A stretch of DNA of 64,000 nt from Spinacia oleracea (taxonomy: Eukaryota; Streptophyta; Magnoliopsida; Caryophyllales; Amaranthaceae), in contig NC_079488.1 in NCBI RefSeq assembly GCF_020520425.1, positions 9,029,747-9,093,746 on the forward strand. Direction: 5' to 3'. The translations under genes were made by a program, and so were the position numbers. Under the pieces are notes generated by a model. That model had not been told where the DNA came from. It saw only the letters and a list, made by a program, of their open reading frames with translations, and did not search any database. Shown piece by piece: positions 46,940 to 57,119 of the stretch (positions within the stretch are counted from its first letter, which is position 1; each line of letters begins with the position of its first letter).

Positions 46940-48323
46940 TGAAGGAAATAATGCCCTTGGTCCAAGTATGCATTCAATGATAAGTCTAATATATGCGGTT
47001 CAGTATTAATTAACAAGTTAATAATTCAGTGAGATCAAGTGAGCTGAATGCCTAGCTAGAGGCCGCTTTAGTTCAAGTGGAATTAATGATATTAATCCAC
47101 AGCTTACTCTTGACTGAACCCGTAGGGTCACACAAATAGTACGTAAACGGATCAAGTATTTAATGGCATTAAATACTCCATCTATGGATATTCGGAATCG
47201 ACGGATCTTGGTTTCAGTGGGAGCTAAGATCGTCACAGGCAAGAAATGAATACTCCGGAAACGATGATATTGCCGGAAACGGAAATATGGATCGTATCGG
47301 AAATATAAATATTATCCAAGTCGTAGATGTTGCCGGAAACGGAAACATGGTACGTATCGGGAAATGTTATCGGAAATAGAAATATTGCCGGAATCGGAAA
47401 TATTGCCGGAAACGGAAATATTGTCTGAATCGGAAATATTATCAGAATCGGAAAATAATTCCGGAAACGGAAATATTAAATATTTGTTCGAAACGGAAAT
47501 AAATTCCGGAATCGGAAATGTTAAATATTGTTCGTATCGGAAATGAATTCCGGAATCGGAAAATTAATCGGAAGCGCGTCGTACGAATTAGCATCGGACG
47601 AGCTTGCTAGACGAAGGCCCAGCACGAAGCCAGGCCCACGTCCAGCAAGGGAAACGCGCGCCACAACACGCCAGCCCAAGGCTGCGCCAGGCCCACCGCA
47701 AGGCAGGCCCAGCGCGCGCCCAAGGCTGCGGCAGTCGTGGGTTGCGATGCTCGGGCTGTGCGCGCGCGCGCATGGCGCCCCTCGTGGGCTGCTGTGCGTG
47801 CGTGGGTGTTTGTGTTCACATACGAAACCTAAAACGTACAGGATTCGTTTAATGATTAAATTCCTAATCCTATTTGATAAATTAATTAAATAAGAGTTTA
47901 ATTAGGATTCTAATTCAATTAATTCATATCCTAATAGGATTCCAATTCTCTTTCCATACCCCTATAAATATGTGGCCTGGGTTCACAATTTATAACGAGT
48001 TTTCAAGTATTCAAAGTGAGTTTTGAGAGAAAAATTCAGTCACATTCCTTGCTCAAAAGTGCCGAAATTTTTAGTACCTTAAGGGCGATTCTAGTTGGTC
48101 AATCTTAAGGCGGATCCGGACGTGCTGTGGACTATCTACGGAGGGACGACACTTGGAGTCCTAAAGACTTGTTCTTGTTCGGTTCGGGCACAGCTAGGGA
48201 AGGCACGCAACAAAGAGTATGCATCTAAACTATGCTATATGATTATGTGTAAATAATATGTATTCCTGGCTAAATGGTTTTTCCGCATGATTTATGAATT
48301 GTCATATGCATCATAACCTAACA
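46940..48323 (+). repeat. 3' LTR of copia 2 (1384 bp)
   Basis: Starts TGAAGGAAATAATGCCC, ends CATAACCTAACA. It has a GGAAACGGAAATATT array (about 47,255-47,565), a GC-rich tract (about 47,575-47,815) and a CCCTATAAATATG box (about 47,961). It differs from the copia 1 LTR by scattered substitutions and by most of the GC-rich tract, so it comes from a different subfamily member. Confidence 0.88.
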
Positions 48324-48614
48324 ATCTCAGCTCCCACTGAAACCAAGATCCGTCGATTCCGAATATCCATAGATGGAGTATTTAATGCCATTAAATACTT
48401 GATCCGTTTACGTACTATTTGTGTGACCCTACGGGTTCAGTCAAGAGTAAGCTGTGGATTAATATCATTAATTCCACTTGAACTGAAGCGGCCTCTAGCT
48501 AGGCATTCAGCTCACTTGATCTCACTGAATTATTAACTTGTTAATTAATACTGAACCGCATTTATTAGACTTAACATAGAATGCATACTTGGACCAAGGG
48601 CATTATTTCCTTCA
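48324..48614 (-). repeat. Remnant of the 5' LTR of copia 1 (291 bp)
   Basis: The first 291 bp of a minus-oriented LTR (TGAAGGAAATAATGCCC read from 48,614 leftward). I found no difference from 32,763-33,053. It abuts the end of the copia 2 LTR on the left and the GTTGA duplication on the right. Confidence 0.85.
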
Positions 48615-48619
48615 GTTGA

Positions 48620-50026
48620 TGCAGGAGCGATTAACCGGGTTGGATCGAAACCTTCATCTTGTAAAGCTAGGGTAGTCATCACAGTCTCGTCCTCCATAGG
48701 CCTCGATTCGTTAAACAATGTCCATAAAGCTTGGTTGTCCAATATTTCAGCTGTTGTAGTCTTGGTGAGGTGGGGTGCCTCATCCAAGGTGTGGCAGTCA
48801 TGGAAGATTTCAAATCCTGGTTTTAGCAAGCCATCCTAAACGAAGGGTTCAGGGAAATCACAGCATGGGTGTCCTTCTCCTTCCCGAACGAACATCCCGT
48901 TAAGGGTTCTTTGATACGGGGGAAGGAGGGTGGTTTGTTTGGCCTTGTTAAGGCGTAGCCCAGACAGGCGGTCAGCAATATCTTCCTCCATTGGTTCATA
49001 GCCTAAGCCAAAGGGAGTAGATTTGTTGGGTAAAGGATGGAATGTGCATTCCTTCTTCCTTATGCCCATTGGGGTTCCAGGGAAATAACCTTGAGCTAAC
49101 AGCATTCTAGGGATGACTCGGGATGCGTGCGGGTCTAGGAATGCTGGATCATAATCTTCGATGAACTGGATTGCTTCTTCCATTTGAAACCCGTAAAGGT
49201 CGTCTGCAGTTTCGGCCGTTCCAACCATAGTTCAACTGACGTCGAGAGGAGGGGCGCGGATTTCTAGTATTACCCCGTTAAGGTTAAGTTTAACCATTTG
49301 GTGCAAGGTAGAAACCACACCTCCTAAGTCATGGAGCCAAGGTCGCCGCGAGAGGAGGTTGAAAGTGGGCTTGATTTCGATTATTTGAAACTCCGTGGTG
49401 CGTGCCACATGCCCGGTGTGTATGGTAAGGTTGATTTTTCCCAACACAGGCCTTCGGGAGTTATCATAAGCTCGTACCCCTTGCGTGGAGGTTTGGAAGT
49501 CATCGTTTCCTAGCCCCAAGCAATGGGCGATTCGCAATGGGCAAACATTAACCGCCGAACCGTTATCTACGAGCGCTAGGGGGATGTTTTGTCCTTTGCA
49601 TCCAACTACTAGATAGAGGGCTTTATTGTGAGCACCCCCCTCTTTGGGCAAGTCTTTGTCAGTGAAAACTATGGCCTTTTCTCCGGCATCTCTCGTGACG
49701 TGGTTAACCAATGAGTCAGGTGTGATATCCGTAGGTACTGAGATGAGGTCGAGTGAGCGAATAAGCTTTTCGCGATGTTCCTTTGAAGTACACATGAGAT
49801 CCCAGATGGTAATTTCGGCTTTGGTTGTTTTTAGTTGTTTCAAGAGAGGATTTTCAATGACTTCTGCGACGGTGGCGTGCCGTCCATTCTCAGGAGTTTG
49901 CCTAACTGGGATATCGTCCATAGGAGGTGGGCGAATATCCGGTTGGTATATCCTTCCGGATCGGGTGAGGTTGTCGACCTCGGGCTCCTGAGGGGTGGTG
50001 TCAATGTGAGCATACCCGGGCCAAGT
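48620..50026 (-). pseudogene. Gypsy (Tat-type) protease and downstream region
   Basis: In the same frame as gag, after a TAA codon at 50,027-50,029. The protease core LALVDNGSAVNVCPLRIAHCLG (aspartic protease, DNGS variant) is at about 49,515-49,585, followed by the LLSRRPWLHDLGGVVSTLHQ block typical of Ogre/Athila/Tat proteases. In-frame stops are at 49,232-49,234 and 48,836-48,838. The next section (GYFPGTPMGIRKK, FHPLPNKSTPFGLGYEP) is the linker that leads to RT in Ogre-like elements, but the copia composite interrupts it and the tail at 31,499-31,619 has no RT. A gag/pro stop at this place is normal for Ogre-type elements. Confidence 0.8.
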
Positions 50027-51465
50027 TTAAGTAAAGAGGTCCTGGCCCGACACTTGAGATAGGTAAATATCTTCAGCATCATCATCCCACACACCGCACA
50101 CTTCTCTCTCGATTCGATCCATAGGGACCACAGCGAGTAGTGCACCTTGAGGCGTAATGTACACCGTAGGGTCGAAGTTCTCATTTTCTGGTTGGTCGAG
50201 AGAGATGTGACAAGAGCCGAGTGGGCTCTTGTTGTTGTTGGGTTTGCCAACGTTAGGGAGAGGTATCACTTCATCCTCTATCATGTCTTGGATTGTATTT
50301 TTTAGGTTCCAACAGTTTTCGGTGTCATGCCCATTTCCTTGATGGAACTTGCAATAAGTACCTTCGACCCAATATTTGCTCTTGACAGGAGGGTCAAGGG
50401 TGGGGCCTATAGGTCTCAACTTTCCTTGATTAGTTAGTCTTTCGAAGGCTTGCACCAAAGCCGACCCGAGTGGGGCAAACTTTCGGTGTCGGACCCATCT
50501 TCCAGGGCTTCTTCGGGCGGGAGTCTCCTCTACGGCATGGACTTCTTGGGCTTGGGATGTGTTGCCCCTGTTGTAGGTGTTGCTTTTGTATGCGGGTTTA
50601 CTTTGTATTGTTTTTGCGAGATCATCCTTGATCTTTATTCCCACATCATAAACTCTTTTGAAAGTTTCAAGTCCCAGGTACCTAAGGTGTTGTCTGTAAG
50701 CCGGGTCCAGGTTGTCAATGAATTTTTGGACCAATTCTGTTTCGGGAGGCCTATTGATTAGTTGGGCCGCCTGGTCCCTCCATCTAGCAAAGTAGGTTGT
50801 GAAACCCTCATTTTTCTTTTGGAAGAGAACTTCCAGCTCGCGCATGGTGACTTGAAAATCCATGTTCGACGAGTATTGCTTGATGAAGACATTGACAAAG
50901 TCTTCCCAAGTGGGGAAGAGCTTAGGGTCCTGGTGATAGTACCATTTGAGCGGCACAGGTTCCAAGGACAAAGGAAAGGCAGGTAAATACATGGACTTGT
51001 CCACGCCTTTCAAGTTCATGGCATTCACAAAGCTCAATAGATGATCACGGGGATTGTCCGTGGCTTTAAACTTTGGTAAGTCAGATGAACTAAACTTTTC
51101 TGGTAGTTTGCCAGGAAAAGGTTCAGGATCGAGGGAGAAGTACTTGCTCCCCATGGTTTGCTGTAGGACCATTTTTCAATCCTCTTCTCGTTATCGAGGT
51201 CATTTTTGGCTTGTGCAGCCGCTAAGGCTTCGTTTTCCATTTTCAGTTGGCCCATGAGTTGGGTCATTTGAGCCATCTGGTCTCGCAATTCTTCGATGGA
51301 CATGTTTGAGGGTGCGAATCGAGGTTGGGGAAGCGGAGATCCTTGAAATGAGGGATGACGGACAGAGCTTGGAGTCACTAAACCTGGTGTTGGCGATGTA
51401 TCTTCGAGACGTACTAACCTTTGATTTCCCGATCGGCACCAAGTGGCAGGACCAGTCCTGTGCAT
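50027..51465 (-). pseudogene. Gypsy (Tat-type) gag, one frameshift
   Basis: N-terminal part (51,465 to about 51,175): a coiled-coil-like segment MSIEELRDQMAQMTQLMGQL and ENEALAAAQAKND. After a one-base frameshift near 51,175 it continues with the retrotransposon gag domain (DHLLSFVNAMNLKGVDKSMY, PVPLKWYYHQDPKLFPTWED, FTTYFARWRDQAAQLINRPP). At about 50,340 is the zinc-knuckle-like CKFHQGNGHDTENC (CX2HX5HX4C) of Ogre/Athila/Tat gag. It forms the particle shell of the retrotransposon. The frame ends at TAA 50,027-50,029. The upstream start is uncertain because of the frameshift. Confidence 0.85.
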
Positions 51466-52588
51466 AAGTTAAGCTAAAGTTTAGGCCCCAAAGTTTCAAG
51501 CATTACTTAGTCTAGACTTTGACTCTCTCTATTGGTTTTTCGCTCTTTCTTTTGTTGGTACACTTTTAGTTCTTTCTTTTGGTCATTCTTTGGATTTTCG
51601 AAACACTTGCCCGTGTGACATTCATAGTTATTAGCATGTTCGGTTTCGGTGTCGAGCATTGTCGTCGTAGGAGGCCTAACAACGACACAAAGAGTTTTTT
51701 TTTTAAGTCGCTTCTAGAATCGAGTGCTTCTTCTTACGCTCTCGTAGCAATTTTTTTTACGAACGTTTTTTTTGTGCTACGTATTTTCCTTTTGCGCGGG
51801 CACCGAGGCTGCTGCACCTGACCAGAAGGCCAAGCAGCAACTTCAGCGCCCAGCGTAGGGCGTGCGAAATTCTGGCGCCCAGCCTGGGGCGTTGAAAATG
51901 CGTCCCTGGCTGGTTCTCGTTTTCTGTTTGCGTCTACTTTTGTTTATGCGACATCGATTTCGCGTGCTTGCCTAATAACGTCCTTTACGCGTCGTGCAGC
52001 GTTTGTGGGATTCGTTACAGGCCGTCCCGAGCGTAGCTTATTTTTGTGGCGATCGTTCAAGCTTGCGGAACACGTATTTCGGTATAACTCTTTGGCAAAT
52101 TGGTTTATGAATGTTTGGGCAATTTTTTTTAGGTCGTGTAGTTTATGATAGGCTTCTATGGGTAGTTCTTGCGCCTGGATTGGTACCGCTTCTATCGCAG
52201 ATCCAACACATGCCCCGGTCGAGGTAGTGCCTTCAACAGACGAATTTCGCCCAAGAGGCCAATCACGATGTAAGCCAAGGGGGCATGCACCAATGAGAGG
52301 GACCTAATGGTTGAGCGATTGGGTTTGGGACGGGTGTACTACTAGCGAACGTGCCGAGTGGACAACATTCAAAGCGTATGCACCCCCCGGTTGGTGATGG
52401 GTATCCTTAGTCCCAACTCCCGAGATGAAACACCAAGGGAGCCAAGATTCGTTATGCGGTTCTGTCCGTTCACATTAATATGCTGGTTTTCAGGTCGTCC
52501 CAACTTGATGGGGAAATAAACGTGGGGTAGGATCGTTTCACCCTTCGGCTATTTTGATTACCTACAAGCACGAGTATTTCCTTCACTA
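51466..52588 (-). other. 5' leader of the Tat-type element
   Basis: About 1.1 kb between gag and the primer-binding site. No gene. It contains another copy of the GGCGCC module (51,842-51,899: CAGCGCCCAGCGTAGGGCG ... CTGGCGCCCAGCCTGGGGCG). The rest is mixed sequence. Confidence 0.6.
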
Positions 52589-52606
52589 TCCCCAGTGGAG
52601 TCGCCA
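52589..52606 (-). other. Primer-binding site of the Tat-type element
   Basis: Minus strand TGGCGACTCCACTGGGGA, one base inside the LTR end. I recognise this as the tRNA-Arg-type site of Ogre/Tat elements. Confidence 0.8.
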
Positions 52607-52607
52607 C

Positions 52608-53142
52608 TGTGAGGGGGTCGAAAAAGCACGAGGCTAATGCGTGACCTTGTCCCTCGTGGGTGTGACGTTTCTTTTTGTCAAATCAAGTGTAATTGGATTT
52701 CCTGTGAGTTTACACCCAATTGACTAGTAATATAGGAGTCGCCATTCAGTTTTTAACGACAATGAGAAAAACTGACAAAACCCGGTTATCGTGACATAAA
52801 GGGAGTGCAATTATGTTTGACCACGACGGCCGTAGGTTCCCTTGTGATCCCTGGCGTGGGGATCTCTCAACATACACCCGCAAGGTAGAGATTGAGGGTT
52901 CGGGGGACTGTAACTACCGAGAGGAGTACTCGCTCTTCGATAACTCCAGAGGCAGGATATCCTTACTAGCTCAGCATAAATAATTGAAGGGACATGTGTT
53001 AACTATTAAACTAATCTGAGTTGATTTTAACAATATGCAACATATAGTACTAGATCGAGCGCGATTATCTGATTTAGATTGTTTTAAGGGACCTAGCATG
53101 ATAATCCAATTTCCCAAAAATATCATATTTATTAGGCGTGAT
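52608..53142 (-). repeat. 5' LTR of the Tat-type element, truncated (535 bp of about 1470)
   Basis: Nearly identical to 24,818-25,352; about five differences noticed (for example GCGTGACC for GTGTGACC). It breaks off at GAT (53,140-53,142) and continues as non-LTR sequence, so the promoter-bearing U3 is missing. Confidence 0.88.
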
Positions 53143-53541
53143 GGCGGTCTAAATGTGTGTGTTGACTTGACTGGGTCTTCCCCTATGACGCAATCGGGGT
53201 TGTCAGGCTTCGTTCCTGGCCGGGTTGTGGCGGTTGCAGCGCAGCGGAAGCAGGATAAGTATGCGGCACGTTGTAGGGCTTTGGGTTACGGTTTCTTTCC
53301 TTTTTCCTTCTCTTCTTTTGGGGAATTAGAGAAAGAGGCTGTTTCTTTGGTGAAGCGGGTCTAGACGTACTCCAGGGCTCAAGACATTGGGGCACGGGCA
53401 GCTGTCCACTTTTTCAGTAGGATCGGGTTCGCCATAGCTAGAGGAGTGGGGGCCCAGATTGTATCTCGGCTCCCCTCCAACTTCTTGTAGTTCACCTGAT
53501 CTTTGTAGTTTGTTAAGCTTGTAACGTTTTGGTGTTTTTCC

Positions 53542-53591
<50 letters not shown>
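53140..53591 (+). pseudogene. Non-LTR element C-terminal end, 3' UTR and (TAA)n tail (unit 2)
   Basis: Resumes after the gypsy insertion at the residues just past RPAD (DGGLNVCVDLTGSS). The CCHC cluster and RPAD were lost in the 481-bp deletion. An in-frame TAG at 53,362-53,364 replaces CAG of unit 1. The coding end is at about 53,490 and the tail at 53,542-53,591. Confidence 0.85.
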
Positions 53592-54036
53592 CAATAGTTA
53601 GGAGGGCGGAGTTTTAGGGGCAATTTAGGTTTAGGGTGTTTGGGCTGGTGGTTGGCAGGTCGTTGTGTCGGTGGTTTCGATACTAAATATACTTGGGAGT
53701 ACATATTTTTTAGAGGTCGTACTTTGTCAATCAGAAGAGTAGCGTCAAAAGGGGTTAAGGAACAAACTCTCCTCCTTAATGTTGTGAAGTACGGAGTATG
53801 AAGTACTAAATTGTGGATTAAGGAAAGGGGTGTTTTATCATTAGCTTTAATTTGAGATCAGGCACGGTCCAATGTAAGTGGAGGCCCTATGCTAAATATC
53901 AAAGTTAATTATGCCCTCAATTCAAAGGCCTCGTCTTTTTTTTTCATTGACTAATGAAGAAGGAAAAGTAAATGTTAAATACGGGCCTGGGCCACGCCCG
54001 TCACAAAGAGAGAGAGTCCACGTAACAAGTCCAAAT
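53592..54036. other. Flank of the non-LTR tail (unit 2)
   Basis: Near-identical copy of 16,997-17,442. No gene seen. Confidence 0.5.
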
Positions 54037-54046
54037 GAGGTTTCAC

Positions 54047-55074
54047 GGCCAATTGACCAAATGGGTGTAAAAGTTAACATCCTTTTGCCACTTGGGTATA
54101 AAAGTTATCAACGGCGACATTTGGGTATAAAAGTTAACACACGGCGACATTTTCACCTATTTTTTGGTCGAAACTCATGCGTGTCATGCATTGTCCCAAA
54201 CTCACGCGTGTAATTCATTTTTCTCCCTTTTTAAATTATTTTACTTACTTTTTTTCCCATTCAATGACTTCTCTTATTTACAGAGTTTAGTTACTTTTTG
54301 TTATTTTTTCTCCCTTCATTTCTACTCTTTATTTCTCTGTTCTCACTATTTTGACTTATTAACAAAGATGATTAGGTTTGTACAACTTTTATGTCTTTTG
54401 GGTTGTATTTTGTTTAATCAAATTAGCTTATTTATGTGTTATGATCAAGTCAATACTTAATTAGTGTGTATCGGATTTTATAGATAAATTACTTGAGCAC
54501 AAGATCCCTTTTATGAATGTTTGGTGTGCTAAACAATTGCTTGAGCATATGTAGTACTAACTTTATTTTGTTACATTTAATTTCATACAAACCAAATATT
54601 TGTTCAACTTCTCTTTAAATTAAATAAAATAAAATAAACTCTAACGAATTTTTACTAGTGTAATTATAAATACTAGTTCAACGATAATCGAGCTAATTAT
54701 CATAATTTGAATGAGTAGAAAATAAAATAAAATAAATGGAGAAACAATAAAATAAGGTAGAAAAATAAAGTAAATGGGTAGAAATCATTTATATTGAATT
54801 AAATAGGTAGAAACATAAGAGAATGAAGAAAAACAAATTAAATGGGTTAGAAATAATAAAAGAAGGCATAAAACCATATTAGATGGTTGAAATACTAAAA
54901 ACAAGCATAAAACCGAATGAAATGGGGCAGTGTATGACACGCGCAAGTTTCGACGAAAAAATAGGTGAAAACGTCGCCGTGTGTTAACTTTTATACCCAA
55001 ATGTCGCCGTTGATAAATTTTATACCCAGGTGGTAAAAGGGTGTTAACTTTTACACCCATTTGGTCAATTGGCC
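54047..55074. mobile_element. Mutator-like non-autonomous element (1028 bp), unit 2 copy
   Basis: Same element, length and flanking duplication as 17,453-18,480, with only scattered substitutions (for example GGCGACATTTTCACC for GGCGACGTTTTCACC). Carried along by the tandem duplication. Confidence 0.82.
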
Positions 55075-55084
55075 GAGGTTCCAC

Positions 55085-55502
55085 CTTAAAACCATATGGC
55101 AATAAGGGGAGTAGCCCCTTTGCCTTATTAATTGTTTAACTCTCTTCTCTTTTATCAATGTGGGACTCTCACACGTGATGTTTCATGGGTCAGATCTTAA
55201 CACTTCCCCTCACGTGTGAGGTCCCTTTTCAATATGGGTCACATGTGATTTTTAATGGGTCAGAGTTTCTTTTATCACTCCCCCTCACATGGATCCCGTT
55301 CAGTTGGCCCAGAATACAGTACAGTAAGGTCCCAGCTTAAACTTTTGGTTGAGTTGGTCCTTATGACATGGTATCAGAGTCAACGTGAAGCAAAAGTCAC
55401 GGGTTCAAATCTCAACCACCCCTCCTTCCAAAGTGGAATATTTCGCGCTAGGTATGAGGAGGCCTACGCTTAAAGCCCAAAGGGCTTTCATGTGAGGGGG
55501 CA
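55085..55502 (+). mobile_element. TRIM/SMART-like fragment (unit 2)
   Basis: Copy of 18,491-18,919 with the same primer-binding site TGGTATCAGAG (about 55,368) and polypurine tract. It lost about 15 bp near 55,470 (GCATCCACGCTTC in unit 1). Confidence 0.6.
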
Positions 55503-55791
55503 TGATAGAGTATAAAACTTATCATGGGGCTTCAACCATCAGCTTAAACTTTTGGTTGAGTTGATCTTATGACATGGTATCAGAGCCAACGTGACGCAAA
55601 GGTCACGGGTTCGAATCTCATCCACCCCTCCTTTAAAAGTGGAATATTTTGCGCTACGTATGAGGAGGCCTATGTTGCATCCACACTTCAAGCCCAAAGG
55701 GCTTTCATGTGAGGGGGCGTGATAGAGTATAAAACTAATCTTGGGACTTCAACCATTAGCTTAAGCTTTTGGTTGAGTTGGTCATTTGACA
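55503..55791 (+). mobile_element. TRIM element with 72-bp LTRs (289 bp)
   Basis: LTRs at 55,503-55,574 and 55,720-55,791 both start TGATAGAGTATAAAACT and end in GACA. The first is followed by TGGTATCAGAGCC (Met-tRNA primer-binding site) and the second preceded by GTGAGGGGGCG (polypurine tract). The interior of about 145 bp is non-coding. With the fragment to its left it makes an LTR-interior-LTR-interior-LTR series, as left by tandem or recombined TRIM copies. Confidence 0.82.
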
Positions 55792-56133
55792 GTAAATGTG
55801 AGATTAGAAAGGGCATTTGCAATCCATTCACATGGATTTTTTTTTGGGAAATTCTCAATGGTAGCCTATATTATTACACATTCTCAATGGTAGAATGAAA
55901 AAATATTTATTATCATTGATAGTCCTATATTATTTTTATTGTCGATAATAGCATTAAAGAAGATTTTCATAATAAATTTCTTAGTTTACATAACCATGGT
56001 TAACTATGGGTAATTAGAATTTACCTTATCAACCCAAACTTAATCAAAAAATAAAATCCAAATTATATACGACTCAATTCAGAAAATATTAATCCAGTTC
56101 AATATAGTTTTCAATAGAAAATATTACAAAATT

Positions 56134-56700
56134 ATGGCCTTTTGTGAAGAGCTGTCATTTGATTGCACATTTCTTCTTCGAGATGGTCAATGGTGGTTTG
56201 TTCACCGACATACACGTTGCTTTTGTATCCTCATTTCACACTCCCCCTCCTATACACTTTTCTTTATCTTGCACCACTTTTTCAATTATACCCAATTCAT
56301 CATCACTACAACTTTCGCGTTTGCCGCTGACGTTCAAAATTTTCCCTACTGCCACCAAAGATTTCGATAATGGCATTTCTATCTCCGACACCCGAAGAAG
56401 CTAATTACAAAATCTAATTCTTTCACCTTGCTGCTATAATTGGACAAATAGGTTCCCTGTCGACCATCGTTTCACCATGGAAGCTCCAAATTTGAAGATT
56501 TATGGTCGGATTCAATTAATTGAATCCGATAAAACTCAATCCTAACTCTAACAGGGTGAAATTTGGTGTAAGTAATGAAAAGAGAAAGAGTGATTAGAGA
56601 TTTGATGGTCTTGGACATGTAATGGAGATCGTTGGATGTTGGAGTTGTTCTTTTCACCTTATTTGGCTTACCTCGTGCTTTCAAATTTCTGTTCTTCAAT
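56134..56700. other. Non-repetitive stretch inside the outer element, no recognised gene
   Basis: Overlapping plus-strand frames (56,134-56,404) and one minus-strand frame (56,472-56,699) occur. I recognise no domain and the frames do not join into a plausible gene. It could be captured host sequence. Confidence 0.35.
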
Positions 56701-57119
56701 TCGTATTTTAAATAATCTGTTTTCTGTTGGAATTTTTTTTTTCAAAAAATATAATATAGGTTTTTTGTTTAAATAATTCATGTTGGGTTTTGACCTAGAA
56801 GTTTGGGGTTTGATTGACGTTTTCTTTGATTAATTTCGTTTGATTTTCAAGTGGATAGTTCATGCTTGGATTTGTGTTAAAGGCTTAAAGCTAATACAAC
56901 TTTTGTAAAAGACGGTCTTACAGGAAAGACCGCCTTGTTGTCACCTAAACTGCCACACGAATTGCTAACGTGTACATGACATCAGCAAATTTCTGGAAAA
57001 TATGTATACAATATTAACAATTTTATTTTCATTTTCTACACCTAATTCATTTCTCTCTCCTAAATAATTTCCTCTGCATCTCTCTCCTCAAAATCTCTTC
57101 CCCTCTCTCTCCTCGAAAC

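Larger units (their letters stand above)
31620..48619. mobile_element. Composite of two Ty1/copia elements in inverted orientation, target duplication GTTGA
   Basis: GTTGA at 31,620-31,624 and again at 48,615-48,619 flank the whole structure. Order: full LTR (minus), copia 1 pol/gag (minus), leader, hAT element, leader, copia 2 gag/pol (plus), full LTR (plus), and a 291-bp piece of a minus-oriented LTR. That last piece appears identical to the matching end of the left LTR. Left LTR and right piece are therefore the two LTRs of copia 1, and copia 2 sits inside the right one at the ATCTC word. Confidence 0.85.
24818..53142 (-). mobile_element. Tat/Ogre/Retand-type Ty3/gypsy retrotransposon, RT-less, with nested copia elements
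   Basis: Minus-strand element: 3' LTR 24,818-26,286, interior, 5' LTR 52,608-53,142 (truncated). Its PBS is at 52,589-52,606. With the nested copia composite (31,620-48,614) removed, the interior is about 9.3 kb. It encodes gag and protease on the minus strand and a plant-mobile-domain-like protein on the plus strand, but nothing resembling reverse transcriptase, RNase H or integrase. Tandem repeats precede the 3' LTR, as in Retand. About 935 bp of 5' LTR and 481 bp of host sequence were lost at the right edge, where GAT microhomology joins LTR to non-LTR sequence. Confidence 0.85.
19027..55611. repeat. Tandem segmental duplication, unit 2, split by a 28-kb insertion
   Basis: The direct repeat of unit 1 runs 19,027-24,817 and resumes at 53,140-55,611. 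The equivalents of unit 1 bases 16,058-16,538 (481 bp) are missing at the insertion site. Unit 2 also gained a 640-bp insertion at 20,265 and lost about 260 bp inside its solo LTR. At its 3' end it continues into the intact TRIM internal region, where unit 1 is cut by the junction, which fixes the direction of the duplication. Confidence 0.9.

Noticed and set aside
24818..53142. Endogenous pararetrovirus or other virus insertion
   Set aside because: The LTRs, PBS, polypurine tracts, target duplications and gag-pol order are those of Ty1/copia and Ty3/gypsy retrotransposons; no movement, coat or aphid-transmission protein and no envelope gene was seen.
55575..55640. Possible tRNA gene or SINE (TGGTATCAGAGCC followed by GGGTTCGAATCTC)
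   Set aside because: The first motif is the complement of a tRNA 3' end directly after a 72-bp LTR, i.e. a primer-binding site. The B-box-like word is not at the right spacing for a cloverleaf and no paired stems were found.
56134..56404. Two overlapping frames of 78 and 86 residues
   Set aside because: Different frames of the same DNA, no recognised domain, no clear promoter or splice structure.
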